DNA of 64,000 nt from Heterohyrax brucei. Taxonomy: Eukaryota; Chordata; Mammalia; Hyracoidea; Procaviidae. Below the pieces are notes generated by a model. It did no database searches. It saw only the letters and a program-made list of their open reading frames with translations, and was not told the origin of the DNA. Both the position numbers and the translations under genes were made by a program. Every line of letters starts with the position of its first letter. The first letter of the stretch is position 1. Positions 23,020-35,875 of this stretch are shown here, piece by piece. The stretch covers positions 10,531,501-10,595,500 of the forward strand of contig CM053143.1 in assembly GCA_028571685.1 (NCBI GenBank), given 5' to 3'.

Positions 23020-23935
23020 AGCAAACTACCACAACTTCTGAATACTCCCAAAATAAAGCATCAATGATTTCTGACATGAGGAAGAGTTCCTACAACTATC
23101 AGAGACAGAATACAAATGACTGAGTTGTGTCAGATATCAGGAAAGAGATCAGGCAAATTGCAGCACAGCACACCAAAAAATTAAATAAGCTGCAAGAGAT
23201 GCTTAAGCAGCAACAATCGGAAATTTGACAGATTAACAATAAAATATTCAAGCTTGATAACTCAATAGACAATCAAAGGAACAGGATTTAGGATGTGGAA
23301 GGCAGAATTAGTGAGTCTGAAGACAAAGTAAATGACACCAGCATACAGAATAAAAATCAGTAAAAGACTGATAACAGTGAAGAATCCCTAAAGGTGATGT
23401 GGGATTCTATTCATAGAAATAATGTCCATGTAATCAGAGTACCAGAACAAGGTGGGACAGCTGAAAATACAGAGCAAATAGCTGAAGACATGCTGACTGA
23501 AAACTTTCCCGATAGCATGAAAGATGAGAATATCACCATTCAGGATGCTCATTAAACCCCACTCAAGATAGATCCCAAAATAAATATGCCAGAGTATATC
23601 ATAATCAAGGTCAATAAAACTAGAGACAAGCAAAGACTACTGAGGGCAGCTAGAAATAAGCAAAAAATAACCTATAAAGGGAAATTATTAAGACTAAGCT
23701 AAGATTACTCAGCAGAAACAATGCTGGCCAGAAGACAGTGGGATAACACATGCAAAACCCTAAAGGAAAACAACTGTCAACCAAGAATAATATACCCTGC
23801 AAAACTGTCTCTCAAATATGAAGGTAAAATTAATACTTTCACAGGTCAACAGAAATTTAGAGAATTTGTAAGAACCAAACCAAAATTACAAGAAATATTA
23901 AAGGAAGTTCTTAGATTAAAAAATCGATAGCATTA
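23020..23935 (+). pseudogene. L1 ORF1 pseudogene
   Basis: Remnant of the L1 RNA-binding protein. The N-terminal part (about 23040-23340) is rich in coiled-coil type codons but has several stops. The best C-terminal piece opens at 23721 (MLARRQWDNTCKTLKENNC...) and ends EVLRLKNR at 23930, the usual ORF1 terminus before the inter-ORF spacer. Not functional. Confidence 0.8.
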
Positions 23936-24369
23936 GATGTATACTTAAACATGCAGCACTTGACAGTGTCTAGATAACATCAGGAAAGGAAATCCAAAAA
24001 TGATAATCAAACCCAAATCAGACAAAAAATAGAAATTCAGAGATCTCAAGATACAATTGACAACTATATTATATGAAAACGAGGGTCAAAAAAAGATACA
24101 CATAGACCTTCCAGATGTAGAGGAAGACAAGCAGATACACAGACACTGAAGTTTGGACTACTCTTAGATTAATAAAAGGGACTAAGGGAATAACTGCAAA
24201 AGGAACCTATAATTCTACACATCAAAAGGCAATATACAAAATCACAATTTCAGGAAACAAACACTGAAAGCCAGTAAAAGAAAATACATAAAGAAAAAAG
24301 ACTCAGCACAGAAAATGGAATGCAAAGAGGAAATGTCCACAACACTCCCAAAAAGACATCAAAATGACA

Positions 24370-27300
24370 ACACTAACATCCTATTTATCAATAATCACAC
24401 TGACTTTAAATTGACTAAATGCACCAATTAAGAGGAGGGTAGCAAATTGTAAAAAAAGAATGACCCATCTATATGCTGCTTAAAGGAGACACACCTTAGA
24501 CTTAAAGATACAAACAAACTATGACTCAAAGACTGGAAAAATATATGCCAGGCTACTAACATTTTAAAAACAGCAGGAATGGCAATACTAATTTCTGATA
24601 AAATAGACTTTAAAGTTAAACCCACCATATGAGGTAAAGAGGGTCATTATATAATGGTCAAAGGCTCAATTCAACAGGAGGATATAACCATGCTAAATAT
24701 CTATGCCCCAAAGACAGCACTCCAAAAGACACAACACAAACACGACTTGCACTGAAAACAGAAATAGACAGCTCCACAATAATAGTAGGAGACTTCAACA
24801 CACCACTCTCAGTGAAGGACAGAACATCTCCCCAAAAGCTTAGTAAACACACTGAGAATCTAAATGTAACAATCAACCAACTTGACCTTATAGACATATT
24901 CAGAACACTTCATCCAACCGAAGCCAAGTATACTTTCTTTTCCAATACCCATGAAGTGTTCTCCAGAATTGACCACATATTATGTTACAGAGCAATACTC
25001 AACAAAATTCAAAATATTGAAATACGAAAATTCTTCTCAGACCACAAAGCTGTAAAACTAGAAATCAACAACAGAAAAAAGATACAAATTAAATAAAAAA
25101 CATAGAGACTGAATAACATTTTGGTCAAGAACTACTGGCTAAAAGAAGAAATCAAGGATGCAATAAAGAATTTTATAGAATCAAAAGAGAATGAAGACTC
25201 ATCTTACCAAAATCTATGGGACACATCAAAAGCAATTCATGTCAGTAAACACATACATCCAAAAGAAAAAAGGGCACAAACCAAAGAACTAACTCATCAA
25301 CTTGAATGACTAGAAAGATTGAAGCAAAAAAAAAAATCAGTCTCCAGAAGAAAGCACATTGTTAAAATTAGAGCAGAAATAAATAAAACAGAAAATAGAA
25401 AAATGATTGAAAGAGTAAACAAGTCCAAAAGCTGGTTTTTCAAAAAATCAACAAAATTGATGGCCATTGGCCAAACTGACAATGCAAAAACAGAAGAAGA
25501 AACAAATAATCTGAATCAGAAATGAGATGGACCCTGCTGAAATTAAAATAATCACACATGAATACTAACAAAAATTATACTCTAATAAATTTGAAAACCT
25601 AGAGGAAATGGACAATTTTCTGGAAAAATACCACCTATCTAAACTAGTAAAATCAAAGATAGAACAACTAAACAAACCCATTACAAAAGAAAAAATTGGA
25701 AAGGTAAATCCAAAAAAATCCCTGGCCCAGATAGCATCACTGCAGAGTTCTATCGAACAGAGTAGAGTTAACACCACTACTTCTAAAGGTATTCCAGAGC
25801 ATAGAAAAGGATGGAATACTCCCAAGTTCATTCTATGAAGCTAGTATAACTCTGGTACCAAAACCAGGCAACACAAAAAAGGAAAATTACAGACCAATAT
25901 CTCTCATGAACTTAGATGCAAAAATTCTTAACAAAATTCTAGCTAACAGAATTCAACAACACATCCAAAAATAGTTCATCGTGACTAAGTAGGATTTATA
26001 TCAGGGATGCAGGGTTGGTTTAACACAAGGAAAACAAATAACATAATCAACCACATAAACAAGATAAAACAAGAAACACTTGATTCTATCAATTGATGCA
26101 GAAAAGGTATTTGTAAAGCCCAACGCCCACTCATGTTAATAACTCTCAGCAAAATAGGAATAGAAGGGAAATTCCACACATAATAAAGTCCATCTATACT
26201 AAACCAACAGCTAATACCATACTTAATGGAGAGAAGCTGAAAACACTCACCTGAAGAACAGATACTAGACAAAGATACCTATTGTCACCACTTCTATTCA
26301 ACATTGTTCTACAGGTCCTAGCTGGAGCAATTAGACATGATACAAAAATAAGGGGCCTGCAAATTGGTAAAGAAGAAATCAAAATATCACTATTTGCAGA
26401 TGATATGATCTTATACACAGAAAACCCGAGGGAATCCACCAAAAATCTACTGTATCTAATAGAAGACTTCAGCAAAGTATCAGAATACAAGATAGACATA
26501 CATAAATCAGTGGAACTCCTATAAACCAACAAAGAGACAACCAAAAAGGAAATCAATGAATCATTACCATTTACTATAGCCCCTAAACAATAAAATACCT
26601 GTGGATAAATCTCAGCAAAAATGTAAAAGAGCTATACACAGAAAACTACAAGTCCCTACTACAAGGAATGACAAATGACTTATGCAAGTGGAGAAATCTA
26701 CCTTGCTCCTGGATAGGAAGACTTAACATTGTGAAAATGTGTATACTACCCAAAGCAATCTATACATACAATGCAATCCCAATTCAACATCCAATGACAT
26801 TTTTTAATGAGATGGAGAATCAATCACCAACTTCGTGTGGAAAGTAAGGAAGCCACGGATAAGTAAATTACTAAAGAAGAGGAACAAAGTGGGAAGTCTC
26901 ACCTTTCCTGACCTTAAAACCTACTGCACTGCCACAGTAGTCGAGACAGCCTGTTACTGACACAAAAACAAGTCCGTAGACCAATGGAACAGAATTAAAA
27001 ATCCAAATATAACTTCATCCACTTATGAATAGCTGATATTTGATAAGGACCCAAAAACAGTGAATTGAGTAAAGACAGTGAATAGGGTAATATCTTCAAC
27101 AAATGGTGTTGGCATAATTGGATATCCACCTGCAATGAAGTGAAACAAGACCCTTATCCCATACCATGCACAAAAACTAATTGAAAACGGATCCAAGACC
27201 TAAGTATCAAAGCTAAAACAGTAAAATTCTCAAACAGAAAAATTGTAAAGACAATGGAAGTGCTAATTCATGGCACCAACACTCTTCCCAAAACTACCAA

Positions 27301-27772
27301 CATCCTTCAATCATCAACAATGAAAATAGATAATTGGGAACTCTAAAAATTAAACACACTCATCCAAAGCCTTCGTCAAAAAAGTAAAGGACTGCCTAGA
27401 AAGTGGGAACAAATGTGTGCCCACTATGCCTCCAATCTCCACTTAATCTCTATAATCTACAAGATACTGAAAAACCTCAACAAGAAAAAGACAAACAACC
27501 CAATTAAAAAATGGGCGAATGACATGAACAGGCACTTCACCAAAGAAGGCATACAGGTTGCCAACAGATACATGATGTTTACCATCATTAGTCATTAGAG
27601 AAATCCAAATCAAAACCACAATGAGATACCACCTCACCCCAACAAAAATGTCAATAATCCAAAAAAACAGAATAATAAATCTTGAGGAGGCTGTGGAAAG
27701 ACTGGAACTCTTCTACACTGTTTGTGGTAATCGATGGAAATCGATTTTGCACTTTCTTAAAAAACTAGAAAT
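24370..27772 (+). pseudogene. L1 ORF2 pseudogene
   Basis: Domains in order: endonuclease, ending with FFSDHKAVKLEINNRKK (SDH catalytic motif kept) in the open piece 24812-25096; linker pieces 25121-25525; RT region including [20 protein letters not shown] and [12 protein letters not shown] in the piece 26282-26524; then the C-terminal region to 27772, where it is cut off. Frameshifts separate every piece. Confidence 0.9.
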
Positions 27773-28249
27773 AGGGAGGCAGAGTCAAGTGGCAGACTAA
27801 GCACACGTCTCCTTATATCCCTCTGGAAACCAAGACCTGAAATGATAATCAGACAGAGCCTTCTGGTCACCTAGTGAGCCCCCAGAATATGACACAGGGC
27901 TGTTAATTTGTACTTTATACCACTGAATGAAAAACTTCCTCTCTTTCTCTGACTCCCACTCCTGGCTAGCTCTGGCTCTCATGGACTGAAGGTAAACACG
28001 CCATTTTGACCTTTCTTTTCCCCTGTCTTGGCTGGCGGGCAGAGCTGGGTCTTGCCTAGAGGCTAGACTCAGATGCACTGCTGGGAGGACAGGAAGGCAA
28101 AATTCCCATATTTTGAGAGCCAGGCTTAGGATTCTGTTAATCTAGCCACTTTGGGCCTGTTTTTTATCACTGCCACAGCGTGGTTTGTACAGAACTGCAC
28201 TGCCAGTGTGTGGGATACTGCCATGTTGGATACGGAGATTTTAGCAGGG

Positions 28250-28640
28250 CCTAATTCTTAGCCTGGGAGCCAGTGCCTGCAAACAGGACAGGGGTTCTTC
28301 GACAGAAAATCAGTAGTTTACACAGTGTCGCCTACGATGTGGGCCCAGCAACAGAGGGGGAAGAATCACTACCTCTAGACACCTTTAGCTCCTGTATCAG
28401 CTGACCATGTGGAGGGCACCATCTTAGATATGGTGGCTGCAGCTGGACCTATTTCTTAGCTTGGGAGCCAGAATCTGCCCACAGGAGAGTGCTTTTCTAC
28501 CAGAAAACCAGTAGTTTACACATTGTCACCTAAGGCTGGGCCCTGTCAGCAGATGCGAACAGGGTAGCAGTATTGCTATATTTTGTACTAGTTTGTATCA
28601 TCTGGGGTTGGATACAGAGGTGCTTACTTTGCCAGTTGGG
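28250..28640 (+). repeat. Two ~198-bp tandem units in L1 5' UTR
   Basis: GGGAGCCAG occurs at 28265 and 28463, and CAGTAGTTTACACA at 28311 and 28509; both pairs are exactly 198 bases apart. The rest of each unit aligns with scattered differences. Confidence 0.8.
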
Positions 28641-28776
28641 AAGAGGGACCTCTACACCTGAAAAGCTGACTGACTTGGAAAGTGGTCAGATGACTTTTGC
28701 TTTACATTTTAAGACAGCCTAGAGCAACATCTGCAGCCCATCCTCACAGTACCTCTCCCAGCCTCTACTTATTCAC

Positions 28777-29045
28777 ATGGGACCCAAAAAGCAACAGACA
28801 CTTGTGGCATACAAGAAATCACCCATGGCTTCAGAAGGCTTCCAAACAAAACAACCAAGGAGTTTCCCAGATGAAGAAACTTTCATGAAATCATCAGGAG
28901 GTAAATACAAAATGATTATGTACACAGCCCTTCTAGACCTTATACAAAATGCAGCAGAACAAAAGGAAAAATTAAGCAAGCTGTTGGATCTGAAGGAACA
29001 CCAGTACTGTGAAATCCAACAGATCAAGAACAAAATCAAAAAGTG
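28777..29045 (+). pseudogene. L1 ORF1 N-terminal fragment
   Basis: Opens at 28777 (MGPKKQQTLVAYKKSPMASE) and stays open for 89 codons to a stop at 29044. The second half is coiled-coil-like (AEQKEKLSKLLDLKEHQYCE). The start is chosen because the 5' UTR directly precedes it. The RNA-binding C terminus is absent because RTE sequence follows. It is the best-preserved ORF1 N terminus in the window, but truncated. Confidence 0.8.
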
Positions 29046-29896
29046 AGGTGCTGGAAGGGCTCACTCATCTATGCCAAGAAATTTGCACGACAACTACTTG
29101 GCCAACCCACTAGAAGAGATTTATGTCTGTGCCCATTCCAGAGAAAGGTGATCCAACAGAATACAAAAATTATTCAACAATGTCATTAATATTACATGCC
29201 AGTAAAATGTTTCTAAAGATCATTAAAAAATGGCAGCACCACATAAACAGGGAACTGTCATAAATTGAAGTAGTATTCATAAAGGAATATGGAATGAGGG
29301 ATATCATTGCTGAAAAAAGAATAACCGAAAGATGTTTGGCAGTGTTTTATAGACTATACAAAGGCCCTGAACTATGTCAGTCATAGTAAACTATGGATAA
29401 CATTTCAAAGAATGAGAATTCCAGAACATTTAATTATCATCATGCACAACATGTACAAAGACCAAGAGGCAGTTGTCTTAAAAGAACAAGAGGACAGATT
29501 GTTCTAACAGGACAAGGGTTAAAAGCCCACAAAGTGTGCATCAGGGTTGTACCCTTGCATCAAATTTATTTAATCTGTATGCTGAGTAAATATCCCAGAA
29601 ACTGGACTATACAAAGAAGAAGGTAGCATCAAGATTGGTGGTAGACTCATTAACAACCTGCAAAAGGCAGATGGCAAAATCTTGCTTCTCAAATCTCGAG
29701 GATTTGAAGCTCTTAGATCAAAGATTACAGCTTTCAGTACGGATTACACCGCAACATAAAGAGAAAAAAAACTCCTTACGACTCTACCAATAAGCAGCAT
29801 CATGATAAACAGAGGAAATGTTGAAATTGTCAGGGATTTCATTTTACTTACATTTACAATCATTGCCCAAGGAAGTAGCAGTCAATCAGTTAAATG
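29046..29896 (+). mobile_element. RTE LINE, RT region (left part of split copy)
   Basis: Matches the afrotherian RTE: 'ctatgccaagaaatttgcac', 'agaaaggtgatccaacagaa', 'ataaacagggaactgtcata', 'agggatatcattgctgaaaa', 'cctgcaaaaggcagatggca' (degraded YADD-type site region), and 'gtcagggatttcattttact'. It breaks at 'gaagtagcagtcaatcag' near 29896. The continuation 'gaaatcaaacagcatgttg' is found at 32736, so the two parts are one copy split by 2.8 kb. Frameshifts throughout. Confidence 0.85.
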
Positions 29897-30204
29897 ACCT
29901 CCCAGACACTCTTCTAACTCAGGACTGAAGCTACTACCAAAGTTCACTTTTCAGCAAAAGATTAGGTAAAACTATAAAACAAGCAACCACACACATGAGG
30001 AAGTTAGTTCCTAGATCTGTCAATCAAGTATAAGAGACCAAATGAGCAACACTTGCCCAAAAACAGATAGGAGAAGACAAGAAAGGACAGGAAAACTGGA
30101 AGAATGGAGATGAGAAACAAGGGGTGGAAATGGGGAAAGTGGATATGTTCTGCAGGATTTGCAACCAATATCACAAAACAAACCATGTGTAAATTTTTTA
30201 ATGG
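29897..30204 (+). mobile_element. L1 3' UTR inserted in the RTE (left part)
   Basis: 'cctcccagacactcttctaa' through 'gtgtaaattttttaatggga' is an L1 3' UTR of the same subfamily as 6690-6895. Its last ~45 bases, ending 'cctaaagcacaataaagttc', are at 32690-32733, beyond a second inserted L1. Confidence 0.82.
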
Positions 30205-32689
30205 GAAATTATTTTTTTTACTGTGATTAAGTGAAAGTACACAATCCAAATCAATTTGACATGGCCATCTATCTGCAGCTCCTTCTGCTCTTCTTGCCCA
30301 GTGACAGCACACTTCTCCTTTTCACTCTATACTTGTCATATCCTCTTAAAAACTCCTGTCCCCTACTCTCCACCCTTTTCTGTCCTGTCTAGAAAGAGAC
30401 CAATAGGACAGCACCTTATAAGTGTATACAACCATAAAATATACACACCATATGGTCACACTGTGTGCCCAGGTCTAGTTCATTTTGTCCAAGGAATTGA
30501 CCTCAGTAGTGTTTTCAAGACAAGGACAGCAGCAGGTCTAGGGTCCATGCTCACAGGGATCCCCCAGGCTGTTGGACCAACAGTTGTAGTCCTTTATCTT
30601 AGGTTGTGCTACTCTTTTACTCATTTTGCCACAGGTATTCTATATTGTGTGCCCCATCATAGCTGTCTTTGGTGGTGGCCAGGCACCATCTGGTATTTCT
30701 GATTACATGTTGTTACAGTCTCCCATTCACATGAGTCCATCTGTCTCCTGAGCTCTTTTCTCCTCCTGCTTTTATTGTTCTTGGTAATCGTCTGTTCTGG
30801 ATGGGCTGGGACTATTTGGTGTACCTCAGATGGCAGCTTGCTAGATTTTAAGACCCCAGACCTCACTCACCAATATGGAGTGTAGAAGACTCTCTTAGAT
30901 ATAGGCTAGTTATGCCAATTGGCCTCAATGTCCCACAGGAGCATGGTCTCCAGACCCCCTCACCCCCTCCCCCCCCGCTACTCTATCCTTGCAATATTGC
31001 ATTAAGATTAGAAGAGTTTTCAGTTTATGGTGAAGTCTAGTTGAGTTCATCTATTTTCTATTGTGTGCCGTCACTGCTTTCACCTAACCAAATTTCTATC
31101 ACCTGTCTAATCTGTGATTAACCCTCTCTCTCCTTCTCCATTCTTGTAGCCGTAAAAGAGTCTTTTCTTCTGTACATGTCTATTTTTAAGTCCTCATAGT
31201 AGGGGTCTCATACACTACTTGTCCTTTTGTCACTGACTGATTTCACTCAGCATAATGTCTTCCAATTGAAACCAGGTTATGAGATGCTTCCTAAAATCAT
31301 CATTGTTCTTTATCATTGCAAAGTGCTCCATTGAGTATATGTAGCATTGTTTGTTTATCCATTCATCTGTTATTGGGCATCGGGGTTGATTCCATCTTTT
31401 TGCTATTGTGGACTGTGCTGCAATAAACATTCATGGGCATGTATCTGCTTGTGTGACACCCTTTGATTCTGTAGGATATGTTCCAAGCAGTGGGATTACT
31501 GGATCAAACGGTATATCTATTTCCAGCTTTCTAAGAAAGCATCAAATTGCTTTCCAAAAAGGTTGTACCGCTTTGCAATCCCCCCAGCAGTGTAGGACAG
31601 CTCCCATCTCTCCACAGTCTCTCAAGTACTTGTTGTTTCGTGTTTTTTGGACATGGCCAATTGTGTCAGGGTGAGATGGTATCTCATTGTAGTTAGTTTT
31701 GATTTGGATTTGTCTGATAACTAATAATCATGAGCTTTCCCTCATGTGTCTTTCGGCTGCCTAGATTGTCCTCTTTGGTGAAGTGTCTGCCCATCTCCTT
31801 TCTCCATCACTCAATTGGGTTATTTACCTCTTTATTGTTGACATTTTGAAGTACCTTATATATAATGGAGATCAGATATCAGTCCGACATGTAGTTGTCC
31901 AATATTTTTTCCCATTCTGTAGGTGGTCTTTTAACTCGTTTGATAAAGTCTTTGGATGAGCAAAAGTATTTGATTCTTAGTAGTTTCCATTTATCTATGT
32001 TCTCTTCTGTTGATTGTGCTTTGTCAGATTTTTGAAGTCTGTCTAAGCTGTGTATTAGAATATCCATTGTTGACCCTGTTTTTTCTTGCATGATCTTTAT
32101 CATTTTATGTTTGATATTTAGGTCTTTGATCTGTTTGGAGTTAGTGTTTGTGTAAGTCATGATAGATGGGTCTTGTTTCAGTTTTTTGCAGATGGATATC
32201 CAATTTTGCCAACACCATTTGTTAAACAGATTGTTTTTACCCCAGTTTACAACCTTAGGGTTTTTGTTGAATATCAACTATTCATAAGAGGATGTTGGCA
32301 TTTCTGGGGTCTCATCTCTGTTCCATTGGTCTATGTGGCTATTTTTGTACCAGTACCAGGCTGTTTTGACTACTGTGGCAGTATAACAGATTCTACAGTT
32401 GGGTAGTATGAGGACTCCCACTGTGTTCCTCTTCTTCAGTAGTATTTTACTTATCCGGGGTTTCTTGCCTTTCCAGACAAAGTTGATGATTTATTTCTCC
32501 ATCACATTAAAAAATGACACAGGTATTTGTATTGGGATTGCCTTATGTATGTAGATCACTTTGTGTGAAATAGACATTCTCACAATGTTAAGTTTTTCTA
32601 TCCATGAGAAGGGTAGGTTTCTCCATCTGTGTAAGTCTCTTTTGATTTCTTGCAGAAAAGTCTTGTAGTTCTCTCTGTATATGTATAAA
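30205..32689 (-). mobile_element. 5'-truncated L1 (3' UTR and ORF2 C-terminal region)
   Basis: T-rich end at 30205-30220, 3' UTR to about 31150, then the C-terminal third of ORF2 to 32689. The longest open piece is 31879-32277 (132 codons, with [17 protein letters not shown] and LLRIKYFCSSKDFIK). Flanking AATGGGAAATTA (left, ending at the T run) and AAAGAGAAATTA (right, near 32690) match at 10 of 12 positions, a likely target duplication. The 148-codon open stretch at 30256-30702 is antisense to this 3' UTR. Confidence 0.9.
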
Positions 32690-32733
32690 GAGAAATTAAT
32701 TTGTGTGGTAAATTTCACCTAAAGCACAATAAA

Positions 32734-33265
32734 GTTCCAAAGAAATCAAACAGCATGTTGTATTGAACAAATCTGCTACTAAAGACTTCTTTGAAGTGTT
32801 AAAAAGGAAAGACATCACTTTGAGGGCTAAGTTGCTCCTGTCACAAGCCATGGTATTTTCAGGTACTTCATATGCAGGCAAAATCTGTACATGCATAAGG
32901 AAGACCAAAGAATACTTGATTTATACTGTTGGCAAACAATATTGACTATAGCATGGAGTGCCAGATGAAGGAACAAGTCCATCTTGGAAGAAGTGTAGCC
33001 GGAATACTCCTTAGAAATAAGGATGGTGAAATTTTATCTCTCTTACTTTAGACATGCTTTCAGGAGAGACCAGTCTCTAGGGAAAGATATTATGATTGGC
33101 AAATTAGAGGGTCAGCAAAGAAAAGAATGTCATTCAATTACATGAATTGACAGTCGCTGCCACAATGGGCTGAAGATAGCAAGGACTGTAGGGGCGGCAT
33201 AGGACAGGGCAGTGTTTCACTATATTTAAGATAGGTATAAGTTGGAACCAACATGATGACACCTA
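32734..33265 (+). mobile_element. RTE LINE 3' end (right part of split copy)
   Basis: Continues the copy broken at 29896: 'caagccatggtattttcagg', 'gtccatcttggaagaagtgt', 'tctttagggaaagatatt'-like sequence, 'gccacaatgggctgaagata', 'gacagggcagtgtttcacta', then a degraded tail 'ggaaccaacatgatgacacc' near 33245. Confidence 0.85.
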
Positions 33266-33604
33266 GAAACAAGTATAACAAACCCAGAAATAATATGAGA
33301 TGGGAAATAGACCCATATCTTCAAACATAGGTTCTCACGATCACTCCATTCGCACACCATCTAGAAAGCACCACTCATTCGCAAAGGTCCCCCCCTTCAA
33401 AATGAGAATCTCCCTCTCTACTTGGTGACAACTCCTTTCCTGGAGATCCTTCACTACCTATAGGATCAAAGACAATTGATTAAAACTTGAGAAAATATGC
33501 AGGCCAGCTTTCCAGTATAGATGTCAGTGGCCCCATCTTTATCAACTGAATCACTACCTCACTGTCCTCTATTTTTCCCATGGTGTCAGTAGTTGTTGTG
33601 TGCC
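33266..33604. other. No gene or repeat recognised
   Basis: Short single-copy-looking spacer between the RTE end and an AfroSINE. Confidence 0.45.
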
Positions 33605-33776
33605 ATTGATTCTGTTCCCACTCATAGAGACCCTATAGAACTCCACAGAGTGTCCTAGGCTGGAATCCTTCAAAAAATAGATTGGCATTGCTTTTCTTCT
33701 GCAAAGTGGCTGGTGGATTCAAGTCACTGACTTTTTGGTTTGCAACTAAGCAGAAAATCACTGTGCCACAAGTGCT
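33605..33776 (-). mobile_element. AfroSINE, long-body subfamily
   Basis: The plus strand shows 'gtgtgccattgattctgttc', 'actcatagagaccctataga', 'gtggctggtggattcaagtc' and 'tttttggtttgcaactaagc', the reverse complement of an AfroSINE with the longer central segment. Diverged head near 33770. Confidence 0.8.
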
Positions 33777-35875
33777 CTTTTGTGTCACTAGTACTGCCTA
33801 GCAAATTTTACCTAAGGACTTTCTTCAGTTCTGCTGCCTATCAACCAGGGCTTGGAGTAAAGAGTCAACACAGTGATAGATTTCAGAGTGTAGCAACTGA
33901 AGCCATCTGTCAACTAAGCTCTGTAAAGCAGAAGATCTGAAAGGTATATTTTCATGACCTCCACATCATTCTTTTCACTCTAATTATCTGTTGCTTCCTG
34001 TTATTTAATGTTTCCCACATACCATGTATTATATTTTCACCCATAAAAGAAAACTATAGCACTAGATAATGATCTAAGCCAACATTAAACAAATACTTAG
34101 TACATATAGGTATTCTCTCCTTAACTCCTCCAATAACAGACTTCATTAGTCATATATGACACTCTTTTATGACAGATCAAGATGGAACATTAGAATCATA
34201 TTTAATACAGGGCTCCAAGTAGCCACTTTCAGCTACTAGAATTGGTATGCCACCTATTTATTATGGTCGTAAATCGTTCACAAGAATTATCCTACACCAA
34301 GTCACATCCTCCTACTTTTCCTCCATATAAAGTATCAATAGGAGAGCAGGATTTTACCCAAAGCATTTCCCAAGATGGATGCTTAGATCCTAACAGTGGC
34401 ATTCATCTCTCCTCTTGCACCTTCATGTTTGATTACTCTCATGACTCTTCTTTCTGGGATCTGGAGAATCCTTACAGCTTTTTGTAGCTGGGAGATGGCA
34501 GATGTGGACATCTTCTATGCATAAAACAGAGTGAGAAAAATTTGCACCCAAACATAAAATGCCACATAACTAATAAAACACCATTTTAAGCCAATTTTAG
34601 ATGAATCTGTCACTGGAATTATCCAGGACTTCATCTCTTTTCCACAGTTCAAAAAAATTAATTGCAAGAAACTTTAATAGGGTGTCCTGAGTTACCTTTA
34701 CACTAGATTAAATGCTTTATATAGAGTGGTCATTGACGGTCGGAACATTAGAATCAGTGTGGCAAATTAAAAATTAAGATCTTCTTGATATAATGTAGAT
34801 ATGACATAGAAAGGACAGCAATCAGAAATGGATCACTAGTTCTAAGTCAGAGAAAACAAATCATAACACTGCTTAATTATTAGTCCTTTGATGAGGGCCA
34901 AGGATTCAACAGTATCATTTACAGAGACATGAAAAATAGGTTACAGCAAATGTTCACCTTTTAACAAGTTGGCATCTTTCATTACTGGACAAGTCAAGTC
35001 ATCTTTTGGAGACTTGGATATCTGGAAATTCTGAAAAATTCCTTAATGTAAACAATTTGGCTCTGTTTATCTGCACTTGCAGAAGAACCCTTTAAAAGAA
35101 AATGGATTAAAATGACAATGTAGAACTTAAAAGAAATCAGAAATTTCTGTTAAGCTATACAGTTTGCTATACTAATAACTGCAAGTGAACAGTCAAAAAA
35201 AATTACATGTTTCAACAGTGACTGTAGAAGAATAAAAGGTGAACAATCAACACAGTTTTTTAAAGTCATAAAAAATAATTTTTATAACCTTATTTCGGAT
35301 GTGGTGAAATCATGGTTTTACTGTATAAAATGGAAAGCAAATCTGAAGTGAAAACTGGCAGTACTATAAAACCTCCTCTGTGGAAAGCAAGTGCTTAGTA
35401 CACTTTGCAACACCAAAAAAGGATTATTTTACTTGTGTGTTGAGACATATATATTTCCGTGTTCTGGATTTTGTCATTGTTATTTTTCGGTATCATTTCT
35501 CACATGTTGGATTAAATGACAAAAAAATAACACTACATAATGTCTATCAACTAAACTGTTGGATTTGTAAAAATAATTTAGTTTTTTATTTTAATAAAAC
35601 AGTAGACTTTCATGAACTATTCTAAAATTCTTAAAACATAAGCAATAATTCTACTCAGTATACCTCTTATTTTTACAATTTTGTTACACAACCAATTCCA
35701 TGAACAGGGCAAAGACTATTGTCTTCCATTACACTATTTTTAAAAGATTTATTTTTGACTACTTAAAAACTCTCTTGCATATTTCATTAGATTTTTGTTA
35801 TATTTGGGAAAGATGTTCTCTTTAGCCCAAACACTTTATTTGAATAGTCGCTTTTACTAATAATAAAACTTCAGT
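33777..35875. other. No gene seen
   Basis: About 2.1 kb without recognisable repeats, apart from A-rich runs. Open stretches (for example 34242-34487 and 35380-35625) lack known motifs and splice-like boundaries. This is the longest apparently repeat-free interval. Confidence 0.5.

Larger units (their letters stand above)
21473..27772 (+). mobile_element. Near full-length degraded L1, 3' truncated
   Basis: Begins 'ggtggaggggtgaagccagg' with a variant of the L1 start motif (CCAGGATGG). It has a long GC-richer 5' UTR (to about 23000), ORF1 (about 23020-23935), a spacer and ORF2 (about 24370-27772). It stops at 'ttaaaaaactagaaata' (27757-27772), a point inside the last part of ORF2. There the 5' end of another L1 begins at once, so its own 3' UTR and tail are missing. 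Both ORFs carry many stops. Confidence 0.92.
27773..29045 (+). mobile_element. L1 5' end (5' UTR and start of ORF1)
   Basis: Starts 'gggaggcagagtcaagtggc' immediately after the truncated L1. The 5' UTR runs to 28776 and includes two ~198-bp tandem units. ORF1 follows and is cut at 29045, where RTE sequence begins. No continuation of this L1 was found after the RTE ends near 33265, so the 3' part was lost. Confidence 0.85.

Noticed and set aside
30256-30702. 148-codon plus-strand open frame, the longest in the window
   Set aside because: It lies antisense to the 3' UTR of the L1 at 30205-32689, has no domain, and similar 3' UTRs elsewhere in the window do not keep it open.
35380-35625. 81-codon plus-strand open frame in the repeat-poor interval
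   Set aside because: No recognisable domain, no splice-like borders with a neighbouring exon, AT-rich composition consistent with chance.
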